Origin: CAKRPJ01 sp934376955
GTDB lineage: Bacteria > Bacillota > Clostridia > Lachnospirales > Lachnospiraceae
Reading direction: 5' to 3'
Assembly: GCA_934376955.1 (NCBI GenBank)
Contig: CAKRPJ010000038.1
Span: 1-22,520, forward strand
Length of the DNA stretch: 22,520 nt
In this document: in pieces, positions 7,466 to 15,771 of the stretch
How the letters are laid out: each line of letters opens with the position of its first letter
Numbering within the stretch: position 1 is the stretch's first letter
Translations under genes and position numbers: made by a program
Notes under the pieces: model-generated
Told to the model about the DNA's origin: nothing
Seen by the model: the letters and a program-made list of their open reading frames with translations, nothing else
Databases searched by the model: none

Positions 7466-8758
7466 TTATCCTGCACGCAGGCGGAATTTCTGGGCCTCTT
7501 TTTCCGAATCGATCCTCTCGATATTCGCACCGAGAGCACGCAGCTTATCCTCGAAGCACTCATAGCCTCTCTCGATATAGCCGATCTCATCGACCACGGT
7601 AAAGCCCTCTGCGGCAAGACCGGCAAGAACCAGCGCCGCACCGGCTCTAAGATCCGGAGCAACGACCTGCGCGCCCATAAAGAGGGGAACGCCGTCCACG
7701 ATGGCTACCGAACCCTCGACCTTTATATTGGCCCCCATTCTGGCAAGCTCGCCTACATATTTAAAACGATTTTCAAAAATACTCTCTGTCACTACACTGG
7801 TTCCTTCTGCTAAAGCCAGCGCAACCGTCATCTGAGGCTGCATATCTGTCGGGAAGCCGGGATACGGAAGCGTCTTAAAGTTCATGTGACGCTGTTTTGG
7901 TTTTCCCACCACACGGATTTCCTCATCAAATTCTACGATCTCGCAGCCCATTTCCGCCAGCTTGGCTGAAATTGCCTCCAAATGCTTAGGGATCACATTT
8001 TTTACGGTGATATCGCCGCGGGTGATCGCTGCCGCACACATAAAGGTACCGGCCTCGATCTGATCCGGGATGATCGAATAGGATGTTCCGTGGAGTCTTC
8101 TCACGCCGCGGATGCGGATCACATCTGTACCTGCACCTTTGATATTGGCTCCCATACTGTTTAAGAAGTTTGCCACATCTACGACATGGGGCTCCTTTGC
8201 CACGTTTTCAAGGATCGTTTCTCCTTCGGCCATAGCTGCCGCCATCATAATATTTATTGTTGCACCGACCGATACCACGTCCAGATAGATATGGCTTCCG
8301 ATCAAGTCGATGGCATGGGCAATAACCGCTCCCGAAACAATCGAAACATCTGCTCCCAGCGCCCGAAAGCCCTTTAAATGCTGGTCGATGGGTCTGCTTC
8401 CGATGGTACAGCCTCCGGGAAGCGGAACCTCCGCACTCTTATATTTTCCCAGCAGGGCACCGATAAAATAGTAGGATGCGCGGATCCTGCGCATGTGTTC
8501 ATCTTCAACTGCCACGGCATGGATCTCTTTTGCATTGATCCGTACCGTATGGCGATCCAGTCTCTCCACTCTGGCTCCCAGATGCAGGATCGCATCGAGC
8601 AGCGCATTGATATCACTGACATCCGGCAGATTCTCGATCAGTACATCCTCATCCGTCATGATAGCTGCCGCTAAAATTCCCAGAGCGGCATTTTTCGCGC
8701 CGCTTATGGTAACTTCGCCCACGAGAGGATTTCCGCCTTTCATTATATATTGTTCCAT
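7466..8758 (-). CDS. murA: UDP-N-acetylglucosamine 1-carboxyvinyltransferase
   Basis: Catalyses the first committed step of peptidoglycan synthesis, moving enolpyruvate from phosphoenolpyruvate to UDP-GlcNAc. The 430 residues fit the family. It has the substrate-binding K22-N23 in SGAKNAAL, the catalytic Cys C117 in PLPGGCTIGSRPIDQHL (the fosfomycin target residue), and the C-terminal RAGAALVLAGLAAEG segment. Low-GC Gram-positives often carry two MurA paralogues; which one this is cannot be told here. It has its own promoter (8842-8869) and a leader of about 80 bases; no clear terminator separates it from the metK promoter. Confidence 0.97.
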   Translation of the reverse strand: MEQYIMKGGNPLVGEVTISGAKNAALGILAAAIMTDEDVLIENLPDVSDINALLDAILHLGARVERLDRHTVRINAKEIHAVAVEDEHMRRIRASYYFIGALLGKYKSAEVPLPGGCTIGSRPIDQHLKGFRALGADVSIVSGAVIAHAIDLIGSHIYLDVVSVGATINIMMAAAMAEGETILENVAKEPHVVDVANFLNSMGANIKGAGTDVIRIRGVRRLHGTSYSIIPDQIEAGTFMCAAAITRGDITVKNVIPKHLEAISAKLAEMGCEIVEFDEEIRVVGKPKQRHMNFKTLPYPGFPTDMQPQMTVALALAEGTSVVTESIFENRFKYVGELARMGANIKVEGSVAIVDGVPLFMGAQVVAPDLRAGAALVLAGLAAEGFTVVDEIGYIERGYECFEDKLRALGANIERIDSEKEAQKFRLRAG

Positions 8759-8841
8759 TCTGCACCTCTATATTTTAACTACCGCCTTTCGCTTTCCGTC
8801 CGGGCGGCTTTAACCCTTTTTTCGTATATTTTGCCTTATAA

Positions 8842-8869
8842 ATTATAACATACATTCCTGATTTGTAAA
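8842..8869 (-). promoter_or_regulatory. murA promoter
   Basis: Minus strand TTTACA (8869-8864), 16-base spacer, TATAAT (8847-8842). Perfect -10. It lies 84 bases before the start codon. A short GC-rich CCGCC/GGCGG hairpin occurs in the leader. Confidence 0.7.
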
Positions 8870-8895
8870 GTATGGTTTTTTGTAACTGTTCAGCA

Positions 8896-8920
8896 GGTCT
8901 GCGCACTTGCTGCGCTGACC
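8896..8920. repeat. GC-rich extragenic palindrome
   Basis: GGTCTGCGCA, loop CTTGC, TGCGCTGACC: ten pairs with one mismatch in an otherwise AT-rich spacer, 20 bases after the stop codon of the large membrane protein gene. There is no T-run, so it is not a standard terminator; it may stabilise the 3' end or be a REP-type element. Only one copy was noticed. Confidence 0.4.
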
Positions 8921-8939
8921 GGGGCTTTCCAAAAGGCCT

Positions 8940-11405
8940 TTAGCGGTAAATACAGCAGATAAAATCATTTCCGGCTGCGTCAAAAAGCTCCTGCACATTT
9001 TCCGGAGATCTTGTTTCAGACTGACCGGAGGCCGGGTCATAAAGCCGCACATGTGACTGGTCGTAGCCTGTTATGACAACATATTCTCCCTCTCCGGTAT
9101 ACAAAAGCACAGGGATATCCATTCCGACAAAATACAGCATCTGATTCAGGGTACAGCCTGACGCCTCCAGTAAAAGGCACTCCCCCGATCTTGCGCTTTT
9201 TCCGGTAAATTCCGTCCGATACCGTTCCAGATATCGCAGAGCTCCGGAAACATCACGGATGTAGTTGGAGGACGGTTTATTTGCACGCGCCCATATCAGT
9301 TCATGCTTCCCATACATCACAAAGCCCATCCGGTCATACGCTTCGGAGACTGCGTCCTTAAATTCCGTGAACACCCCCAGCAAACGCCCTCTCCCGTAGG
9401 CGTAAAATACACCCCCAGAGCTATTTTCCGCGGCTCTCAGATCGATCATGTTTCCCTCCTGCAAAACAAGCTTTTTCGGAGAAGAAACGCGGATCTTCCG
9501 ACCGGAGGAGACTTCCTTTCCGAGCTGCACGAAATAGGTTCTTCCCCTTTCTTCCGTTACATACCAGCCGATGAGATCCTCCTTTGCAGAGGTATCCGTA
9601 TTACACACAAGTGTATCTTCTGTTCCTGCCTGAAAGAAGCCGTTAGTCTTATTGCTTACAAGAGTAAGATGGATCCTGCTGTCTTCTACCCGGACGGAAC
9701 GGATATAACTTCCGTTCTTTTCATAGTGCATCGCATTTTCCATATTGCTGTCCATGATCTCAAGAGACCGCAGATACAGCCCCATGATGCGGCCGTTGGA
9801 CATCACATGATCCTTTGATGCACCGACCCCATATACACAGTCGTTTCCGACAAAGCCCAGCACCCGGCAGCTCTGATCCTTTCCCTCTCCGATCTGCCGC
9901 TTCTCACCGGTATTCAGATCCATAAGGTAAAGCAGTCCCGAGCCATGTGTGCTCTCCTCCTGCCACGCCATCCGCGAGCCGTCCTGACTCACAAAAAAGC
10001 TCTCCGGATCCAGCTCAGAGGCTGCAATAACGTATTCCCGGCTCTTTAGATCGATCCCGTATACCGCATTTCCCATATAGAAGAAAAATGTCCCGTTTTC
10101 GCCTCTGTGGGCCAGTATATCAAGATCCAGCTTCAGTTCTTCAAAGCTCTCTGATGCCGGGATAAAGAAATCCTCCTCCACCGTATTGGCTTCCGGATCA
10201 TAATAATTGTAGGAGATCCCGGTTCGTCCTTCATGGCTGCCTCGGTTCATATAGCCATAGACAATAAAATCCATCTCCCCGTTATCTGACAGCTCCAGTA
10301 TCTGAATATCATGGCTGCGGTTCTGCTCCCGGACATCTCCTGTTCCGGCTCCTCCAAAGGAAAAAACGCAGGTATTCGTATTCTTTTCCAGATTATACAG
10401 CCACAGATCACGGTTGACCGTGTAGGCCGTGAATTTCCCATTACTGCTTCTTTTTGCAGCCAGCCCTTCTCCGTCTGATATCCCCAGCAGGATCCTTTTT
10501 CCGGAAAACTGTTCTCCGCTGCCCCAGAATACCTGATTCATGGTGCGCTCGTAGTCCATCATATAGACCCTCTGTCGGCTCCATTTCATAGTGAAGCTCT
10601 CCGTTACCTCATAGATATCCTGCGAATTTTCTCCGCCTCTGGTCACATCATAACGAAGAACGATATTGGCAAGCTCTCCGGAAAGCTCCCGGATGCCGAC
10701 ATAAACGTCTCCTGTCCGCTCTACTCCAAGCCCGCCCCACGTCATCTGAGAAAAGCTGTTTTTTAAGGTCACACGTCCGAGGCTGCTGTTATCTGCGTCC
10801 GGTGACGTTTCCATATACATGGTAAGCTCCTGCGCCGAGCTGTAATGGAACGTCTTGTCTGAAAAATCCCGGGCGAGTGCCAGCATCTCACCAAGATGCT
10901 CTGCGTTAGCTTCTATTATTCTTGCATAGTACCAGACCTCCGTTCCGTCAGAAAGACCCGCACAGATGCCCAGCCGATATTCTACACCTTCCTCCAGAAG
11001 ATTCTGGATCGGAAGGACTGTCGCAAGCTCTCCGTTTTCCACCTTCCATCCGGTAAGCTCTGTCCGCTCTACCAGATGATCCATATCCATATTTCGGGTC
11101 TCGTACCGCAGGGAACGGATCCCATCTGCAAATGCAAACCGGATTGAAAGCTTCCTGTCTGACGGCAGCACGATAAGGCTGCCTCTGTCTGCGGAAACAG
11201 CTTTTTCCTCCCGATGTCCAAAGAGCGGCTCCAGCTCCTGCTCCAGCATAGTGGGATATGCCACGGGAAGTGTGGCTTTTTCCATAACGCTGTAGGTACG
11301 ATCGGCCTCCTTTTGTTCTCTCTGCCGCATCGGCCAAATAAAATATAAAACAGCTGCCGCAATAAATATAAACAGCAATATCACGATTTTCTTTCCGGTT
11401 TTCAT
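8940..11405 (-). CDS. Large membrane-anchored protein of unknown function
   Basis: An 821-residue protein I cannot assign. Residues 7-25 form a single hydrophobic segment after a Lys-rich start, giving an N-in anchor with the rest outside. The body is Ser/Thr/Gly-rich beta-type sequence with phrases such as KFTAYTVNRDLWLYNLEK and LLYLMDLNTGEKRQIGEG that look like beta-propeller blades of the TolB type. The last ~100 residues (MLYFVGMDIPVLLYTGEG, then YVVITGYD and VRLYDPASG) resemble the second half of a C39-like peptidase fold, but Tyr sits where the catalytic His is usual and no N-terminal Cys motif is seen, so it is probably inactive. The start at 11405 is chosen for its AAGGAAG ribosome binding site and the membrane anchor directly after it. 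Confidence 0.75.
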   Translation of the reverse strand: MKTGKKIVILLFIFIAAAVLYFIWPMRQREQKEADRTYSVMEKATLPVAYPTMLEQELEPLFGHREEKAVSADRGSLIVLPSDRKLSIRFAFADGIRSLRYETRNMDMDHLVERTELTGWKVENGELATVLPIQNLLEEGVEYRLGICAGLSDGTEVWYYARIIEANAEHLGEMLALARDFSDKTFHYSSAQELTMYMETSPDADNSSLGRVTLKNSFSQMTWGGLGVERTGDVYVGIRELSGELANIVLRYDVTRGGENSQDIYEVTESFTMKWSRQRVYMMDYERTMNQVFWGSGEQFSGKRILLGISDGEGLAAKRSSNGKFTAYTVNRDLWLYNLEKNTNTCVFSFGGAGTGDVREQNRSHDIQILELSDNGEMDFIVYGYMNRGSHEGRTGISYNYYDPEANTVEEDFFIPASESFEELKLDLDILAHRGENGTFFFYMGNAVYGIDLKSREYVIAASELDPESFFVSQDGSRMAWQEESTHGSGLLYLMDLNTGEKRQIGEGKDQSCRVLGFVGNDCVYGVGASKDHVMSNGRIMGLYLRSLEIMDSNMENAMHYEKNGSYIRSVRVEDSRIHLTLVSNKTNGFFQAGTEDTLVCNTDTSAKEDLIGWYVTEERGRTYFVQLGKEVSSGRKIRVSSPKKLVLQEGNMIDLRAAENSSGGVFYAYGRGRLLGVFTEFKDAVSEAYDRMGFVMYGKHELIWARANKPSSNYIRDVSGALRYLERYRTEFTGKSARSGECLLLEASGCTLNQMLYFVGMDIPVLLYTGEGEYVVITGYDQSHVRLYDPASGQSETRSPENVQELFDAAGNDFICCIYR

Positions 11406-11440
11406 CCTGTATTCTTCCTTAATAGCTAAAATGAGATAAA

Positions 11441-11502
11441 ATCCCGCTTCTGTTCTGCAGATCCCCAAAGACCCCACGGGGGATGCAAAAAAGAGGCGGG
11501 AT
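11441..11502 (-). terminator. Candidate terminator after the nucleotidyltransferase gene
   Basis: Minus strand ATCCCGC (11502-11496) pairs with GCGGGAT (11447-11441), enclosing a second ATCCCC/GGGGAT hairpin, followed by TTTTAT. The U-run is short and the stem is interrupted, so termination may be partial and the large membrane protein gene may still be co-transcribed. Confidence 0.4.
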
Positions 11503-11538
11503 AATTATGCTTAATGCGGTTAAGTTTCCGGCTTCCTC

Positions 11539-12462
11539 TTACTGAAAAAGCTTTTCCGGATATACACCCGCATCGATCAGCCTGCGGATCGCAGCAACTA
11601 CAGATGGTTTATCTTCTTTATAGGTAACACCAAACCACTTGTCGCGTGTTTCCAGAACCCGAACCGTTGCCTTCTTATTTCGGATCGCCTGATCGATCAT
11701 GGCAGGAAGCAGGTATTCTGCCTTGATATCTCCCTCGCGGATCCCGGATAAAAATTCCGGAAAGCCTTTTTCCAGCTCCTTTACAAAGCCCGCCGGAAGA
11801 CCGAACATATTCATGGAAACGTGCTGGTCTGCCTTAACAGAAACCGGATTCCCTTCGTTGTCGCTGGCATGCATTCCTTCTGCATCCTGATAAATATTAT
11901 AGGTTTCCGTAACCTTTGCAAGATATCCGTTCTCGTCCACCGTTGCAACACCGCGGGTCACACCGCCGTTTTCACTTAAAGTATTGGACAGAATGAAGCC
12001 CGCCATACACATGTCATACACTCCGTCCTTCTCCTCCATTCCGTTGACCATATAGTCGTGGATCTTTTTGAAGCCTTCTTTTCCGTAATAATCGTCCGCA
12101 TTGATCACAAGAAATGGCTCATGGATCAGATTGCGGGCCGCAAGGATCGCCTGTCCTGTCCCCCAGGGCTTCTTTCTGCCCTCCGGCACAGAAAAGCCCT
12201 CCGGAAGATCGTCGATCTCCTGGAATGCATACTCTACCGGTGCGATCTTTTCGATCCGGTTTCCGATGATCTCTTTGAAATCCTTTTCCAGATCTTTTCT
12301 GATAATAAAGATCACCTTATTAAATCCGGCCTCCAGTGCGTCATGAATGGAGTAGTCCATAATGATCTCCCCATTGGGGCCCACCGGCTCCAGCTGCTTG
12401 ATCCCGCCTCCGAATCTGCTTCCGATACCGGCCGCCATAATAACAAGGGATGTAGTTTTCAT
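11539..12462 (-). CDS. Sugar-phosphate nucleotidyltransferase-like protein
   Basis: A 307-residue protein of the NTP_transferase fold. The N-terminal nucleotide-binding loop is AAGIGSRFGGGIKQL (residues 10-24), PWGTGQAILAARN (99-111) is the typical base/ribose region, and NADD (121-124) supplies the metal-binding Asp. The family couples a nucleoside triphosphate to a sugar phosphate to make an NDP-sugar. The sugar and base cannot be named from sequence: the spacing differs from classical RmlA or GalU proteins. It has a strong AGGAGG ribosome binding site and its own promoter (12545-12573). Confidence 0.85.
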   Translation of the reverse strand: MKTTSLVIMAAGIGSRFGGGIKQLEPVGPNGEIIMDYSIHDALEAGFNKVIFIIRKDLEKDFKEIIGNRIEKIAPVEYAFQEIDDLPEGFSVPEGRKKPWGTGQAILAARNLIHEPFLVINADDYYGKEGFKKIHDYMVNGMEEKDGVYDMCMAGFILSNTLSENGGVTRGVATVDENGYLAKVTETYNIYQDAEGMHASDNEGNPVSVKADQHVSMNMFGLPAGFVKELEKGFPEFLSGIREGDIKAEYLLPAMIDQAIRNKKATVRVLETRDKWFGVTYKEDKPSVVAAIRRLIDAGVYPEKLFQ

Positions 12463-12544
12463 TTTTTCTTACCTCCTGATCCTTGCAGTATCGGCAGATG
12501 CCCTGCCTTTTTCTGCCTTCCGTCCACAAGCAAGTTTTTCTTTC

Positions 12545-12573
12545 ATGATATCATATCGCTTTGCTGTTTGCAA
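12545..12573 (-). promoter_or_regulatory. Candidate promoter of the nucleotidyltransferase gene
   Basis: Minus strand TTGCAA (12573-12568), 17-base spacer, TATCAT (12550-12545). It lies between the hairpin at 12591-12618 and the start codon at 12462. Confidence 0.5.
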
Positions 12574-12590
12574 GGCACATAATCGCAGCA

Positions 12591-12618
12591 AGGCGGGTCG
12601 GTAAATACCGGCCCGCCT
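12591..12618 (-). terminator. Hairpin at the end of the selenium operon, probable weak terminator
   Basis: AGGCGGG and CCCGCCT enclose an inner CGGT/ACCG stem, 32 bases after the dehydratase-like stop codon. The stem is very stable but is followed on the minus strand by TTGCTG rather than a T-run, so it may act as a 3'-end stabiliser or weak terminator. The one imperfect pair is G-U on the plus strand and C-A on the minus strand. Confidence 0.5.
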
Positions 12619-12649
12619 GCAAACTTCTCCCGATACAGAGAGAATAGCC

Positions 12650-13804
12650 TTATAAAATTTCGATAAATGCAGCCACACGAGTCTCGATCTGGCCGCTGTC
12701 GGTGGTGGAATAATCGGTTTCCAGCTTAAGATACGGAACCCCAAGCTCCTCCACCATGTCTCTCATCTTTGCGGATTCCACATTGAAGGTATGACATGCC
12801 TGTAAAACGACCTCGATCACGCCGTCAACCTTATACTTCTCTATCATCTTCTTTGTGTTCTCCATGCGCCCCTCGTTCGGGGTCATAACCGAACAGTGAA
12901 TATTCAGATAGCGGTCTGAGATAGCGCGGAGGATATCGTCTGCATTCTCATCGATCATCAAGCTTCTGGTCCTCTCACCGCTGCAATCGTCTAAGCATAC
13001 GATCACGCCGCCGTTATTCTCAACGACCATGCCGACCTTCTGGATCACGCCGCCTGTGGGACAGCCTGTGATGAGGATACGTTTTGCAGATGCCGGAACG
13101 ATACGCTCTCCTGCTGCATAAGACTTCTTCGCCTCCTCCACAAGTCCGCGGATATGTTCGATCTGCTGATCGAGATCAAAGGTGAAGCTTCCTTTCTGTA
13201 AAGCTAACATCATCTCTGTTCCGCGCATAGCCGGAGGACAGGTCTGCTGAAGCTCATACATCTCACAAAGGACCTTGCGAAGCTCGTTTCTCTTGCGGAC
13301 AGCCTTACGAAGGTCATCCTCTGTGATCGTAACGTTAAATTTTTTCTCCAGACGCTCTTTAAGAAGCTTAACCTCCGCATACCAGATATCCTTAGCGTAA
13401 GGACGATCCTGACCCTGCGGAAGATGTAAAATATGTGTTTCCTTAATGTCGTTCAGGAGTTCATACATTTTTTTCTTTCCGTCACAGGTCGTTTCACCGA
13501 CGATAATATCGGAGAAATATGTATATGGACATTTTTCTGAATAAGCGAAGCCGTATGTGCTCTTGATCAGTGGGCACAGGTTCTTCGGAAGAACCTTTTC
13601 TGCATCCGGGATCGTCTCGTTGCTGGTACCGCAAAGTCCTACCGATGCGATCCCGCCTGCGTCGAGAACCTCCTGGGGAGTGTAGGAACAGAGAGTACCG
13701 GCAAGCTTTCCGCCCTTCTCCTTAAATTCCTTAGCAGCCAGAAAGCCATTTTTTCTTGCATCAACAAACTCATCAAATAATTTCGGTAAATCGTGATTTG
13801 CCAT
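12650..13804 (-). CDS. Double-cubane-cluster / 2-hydroxyacyl-CoA dehydratase family protein
   Basis: A 384-residue protein of the HgdB/HgdC-dependent family, similar to YjiM-type proteins and to the double-cubane cluster protein (DCCP). It has 12 cysteines (39, 58, 77, 92, 107, 180, 189, 248, 270, 274, 304, 337), which fit iron-sulfur cluster binding. In studied DCCP an [8Fe-9S] double-cubane cluster receives electrons at very low potential from its ATPase partner. It is a single subunit, not the two-subunit type of true 2-hydroxyacyl-CoA dehydratases, and no CoA-ester pathway genes lie nearby. It is last in the yedF operon, 16 bases after the activator. A selenium-related reductase role is inference from this context. 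Confidence 0.87.
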   Translation of the reverse strand: MANHDLPKLFDEFVDARKNGFLAAKEFKEKGGKLAGTLCSYTPQEVLDAGGIASVGLCGTSNETIPDAEKVLPKNLCPLIKSTYGFAYSEKCPYTYFSDIIVGETTCDGKKKMYELLNDIKETHILHLPQGQDRPYAKDIWYAEVKLLKERLEKKFNVTITEDDLRKAVRKRNELRKVLCEMYELQQTCPPAMRGTEMMLALQKGSFTFDLDQQIEHIRGLVEEAKKSYAAGERIVPASAKRILITGCPTGGVIQKVGMVVENNGGVIVCLDDCSGERTRSLMIDENADDILRAISDRYLNIHCSVMTPNEGRMENTKKMIEKYKVDGVIEVVLQACHTFNVESAKMRDMVEELGVPYLKLETDYSTTDSGQIETRVAAFIEIL

Positions 13805-13820
13805 TTTTCTTTTCCTCTCT

Positions 13821-14570
13821 CTATTCCTCTGCCATCAATGCTGCACCGATCGCTCCCGCATAGCGGGCAAGCGGCATACTTTCCACCGGTGCCTCCAGTG
13901 CATGAGATAATCTGTTTATTATATACGGATCCTCGCAAAGACCTCCGGTGAGAAAATACTGATCCGAAGGTACCTGGGAGATCAGCTGTACTACCTTTGT
14001 CACCACGGATTCGATGACTCCGTAAGCGATATCCTCTCTCGGTGTTCCCTTTCCGATCATACTGATGACCTCCGACTCCGCAAATACCGTACACATCGAG
14101 CTGATAACAGTAGGCGTTCCCCGTCCGGCCAGCTCAGACAGCTCCTCCATAGTAAGTCCCAGACGGTTTGTCATTATCTCAAGGAATTTCCCGGTTCCGG
14201 CGGAGCATTTATCGTTCATGACAAACTTCATGACACGGCCGTTCTTAAGAAATATCCCCTTGGTATCCTGACCGCCGATATCGATGACCGTTCCGTTCTT
14301 TCCAAACAGATACCATGCCCCTTTTCCATGACACGTGATCTCTGTCATGCTCTTTTGGGCATAGGGAACAGAGATCCTCCCGTATCCGGTTGCCACATAA
14401 AATGCGTTATCCGTTGTGATCCCGACATCTGCCAGCTTTTCATAGATCTCGTCTGCTGTTTTCCGGCTGTTGAATCCGGTATCGACAAGGATCGTTTTAT
14501 AAATATCGCCTTCCTTTAATACGGCCACTTTGGCTGCACTGGAACCGATATCAATTCCAACCTGATACAT
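13821..14570 (-). CDS. Activator ATPase (HgdC/YjiL family) of the adjacent iron-sulfur protein
   Basis: A 249-residue ASKHA-fold ATPase. Phosphate loop 1 is GIDIGSSAAKVA (5-16), phosphate loop 2 is IDIGGQDTKG (96-105), and the adenosine region is FLTGGLCED. C122 in NDKCSAGTGKF and C160 in SSMCTVFAESE match the two cysteines that, in HgdC homodimers, hold one [4Fe-4S] cluster between subunits. Such proteins hydrolyse ATP to push an electron into a partner at very low potential. The partner is clearly the gene that follows. It lies 14 bases after yedF with a GGGAGA ribosome binding site. Confidence 0.92.
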   Translation of the reverse strand: MYQVGIDIGSSAAKVAVLKEGDIYKTILVDTGFNSRKTADEIYEKLADVGITTDNAFYVATGYGRISVPYAQKSMTEITCHGKGAWYLFGKNGTVIDIGGQDTKGIFLKNGRVMKFVMNDKCSAGTGKFLEIMTNRLGLTMEELSELAGRGTPTVISSMCTVFAESEVISMIGKGTPREDIAYGVIESVVTKVVQLISQVPSDQYFLTGGLCEDPYIINRLSHALEAPVESMPLARYAGAIGAALMAEE

Positions 14571-14584
14571 ATCTGTCTCCCGGA

Positions 14585-15196
14585 TTACTGTTTGATCACC
14601 TTATCTGCATTGGCAAGCTTCTCAACGATCGTATACATATTGGTTACGCTTCCGACTGCCAGCTTATCCTTTAATCCGTAGAAATCCAGACAGGTTCCGC
14701 AGGTAAGGATCTCAACGCCCTGTGCTTCCATATTTTTAAGGTCTTCAAGAGATGCTGAGCCTTCCACTGTAAGCTTTGCTCCACCGTTGTAGAAAAGGAT
14801 CGTCTTCGGCAGCTCCTCAAGCTGGGAAACAGCAAAAAGGAAGCCCTTCATTAAGATCTTTCCAAGCTCTGCCTCGCCGTGTCCAAGATGCTCGGAAGCA
14901 ATTGCAACAACGGTATTGCCGCGCTTGTCTGCTGCACAGGAAGCACTGTCATTTCCATCCTCGTTTACCGGGCCGTCCACTGTGATGGTCACAACAAAAA
15001 GCTTGTCTGCCTTTTTCTCTGCAAAGGATTTTAAATTCTTGCTTGAAGCAAGCTTGGTAAGATTCTGAACTGCGATCTCGTTGTCAACATGAACCTCAAC
15101 GGTTCCTGCCTCTTTGACTTCTCTTAAAGCCTGTGTTGCTTTTACTACCGGGATCGGGCATGCATCTCCGACTGCGTTTACTACTACGTTTGCCAT
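14585..15196 (-). CDS. yedF: Sulfurtransferase-like selenium metabolism protein YedF
   Basis: A 203-residue two-domain protein. The N-terminal TusA-like domain (1-75) has the CPIP motif with C13, the position that carries a persulfide in TusA. The C-terminal DsrE-like domain (about 93-203) has GKILMKGFLFAV and a CGTC pair (C166, C169). This domain pair and length define the YedF family, which is known to co-occur with selD and is thought to carry or deliver selenium; the exact chemistry is unproven. It is the first gene of the operon, with an AAGGAGGAAG ribosome binding site and promoter 15285-15314, and selD lies about 630 bases away in the opposite direction. Confidence 0.93.
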   Translation of the reverse strand: MANVVVNAVGDACPIPVVKATQALREVKEAGTVEVHVDNEIAVQNLTKLASSKNLKSFAEKKADKLFVVTITVDGPVNEDGNDSASCAADKRGNTVVAIASEHLGHGEAELGKILMKGFLFAVSQLEELPKTILFYNGGAKLTVEGSASLEDLKNMEAQGVEILTCGTCLDFYGLKDKLAVGSVTNMYTIVEKLANADKVIKQ

Positions 15197-15284
15197 AATA
15201 ATCTTCCTCCTTGAATCTCTATGTAACTATTGGTAAATCGGGATAATACTCATCTGCATTCAAATGCATAACAATCCAACGTAC

Positions 15285-15314
15285 ATTTTACCTCACTATT
15301 GCCAGAGGCGTCAA
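15285..15314 (-). promoter_or_regulatory. yedF operon promoter
   Basis: Minus strand TTGACG (15314-15309), 18-base spacer, TAAAAT (15290-15285). The leader of about 80 bases contains a TGCATT/AATGCA palindrome (15255-15268) and one copy of the GTAACTAT motif (15223-15230). Confidence 0.6.
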
Positions 15315-15390
15315 ATAGCATATTTCAATCCCCTTTCCCTTTTTAAAGTTTTTTTCAATACTTCCTGAAGCAGGAACTGCCTACCTGTGC

Positions 15391-15430
15391 AAAGACGGAA
15401 AGAATTCCGTATTGCGGAGCTCTTTCCGTC
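15391..15430 (-). terminator. Terminator of the DUF378 gene
   Basis: Minus strand GACGGAAAGA (15430-15421) pairs perfectly with TCTTTCCGTC (15403-15394), followed by a short TTT. It starts about 30 bases after the DUF378 stop codon. The stem is strong and the U-run short. Confidence 0.65.
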
Positions 15431-15461
15431 CAAAATCAGAACAGCACATCGTTATTTTCTG

Positions 15462-15662
15462 TCAGGCCCTGTCTGAACGCGAGTAAAATGAGATCAGATA
15501 AAGCCCGCAAAGCCCTACTACTGCATATATGACTCTCGGGATCCAGGCCACGCCGCCAAACAGAAAATCCACCAGATTGAAATTAAAAAAGCCGATCAGA
15601 CCCCAGTTGATCGCTCCGATGATACTGATTGTCAGTGCTGTGCAGTCCAGCGTTTTATTCAC
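15462..15662 (-). CDS. DUF378 family small membrane protein
   Basis: A 66-residue protein with two hydrophobic helices (about 8-30 and 40-58). The core ALTISIIGAINWGLIGFF followed by NLVDFLFG is the hallmark of DUF378, whose function is unknown. The start is GTG at 15662, chosen because AAGGAGG lies nine bases upstream. It sits between yedF and selD but nothing known links the family with selenium. A copy of the GTAACTA motif (15683-15690) overlaps the region just upstream of its ribosome binding site. Confidence 0.88.
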   Translation of the reverse strand: MNKTLDCTALTISIIGAINWGLIGFFNFNLVDFLFGGVAWIPRVIYAVVGLCGLYLISFYSRSDRA

Positions 15663-15721
15663 TATTCTCAGCCTCCTTTGCTGTAACTAGTATGGATGGA
15701 AAAAATATTTTTATACAACGG

Positions 15722-15750
15722 TTGTCTTTTTTGATTTGCAATGCTATTAT
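15722..15750 (+). promoter_or_regulatory. Candidate selD promoter
   Basis: TTGTCT, 17-base spacer, TATTAT. Expected start near 15757, giving a leader of about 73 bases that contains the inverted repeat at 15772-15802. A divergent promoter for the DUF378 gene probably overlaps this segment (TTGCAA with TGTATA on the minus strand). Confidence 0.5.
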
Positions 15751-15771
15751 CATAGGAAGTATATAAAAATA

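Noticed and set aside
130..8793. 14-base match ACCGCCTTTCGCTT upstream of the ATPase fragment (130-143) and upstream of murA (8780-8793)
   Set aside because: A single match of this length is expected by chance in a window of this size; flanks do not match.
11406..11477. Extended start of the large membrane protein
   Set aside because: The extension lies over the terminator-like hairpin and would bury the membrane anchor; the ATG at 11405 directly precedes the anchor and has a ribosome binding site.
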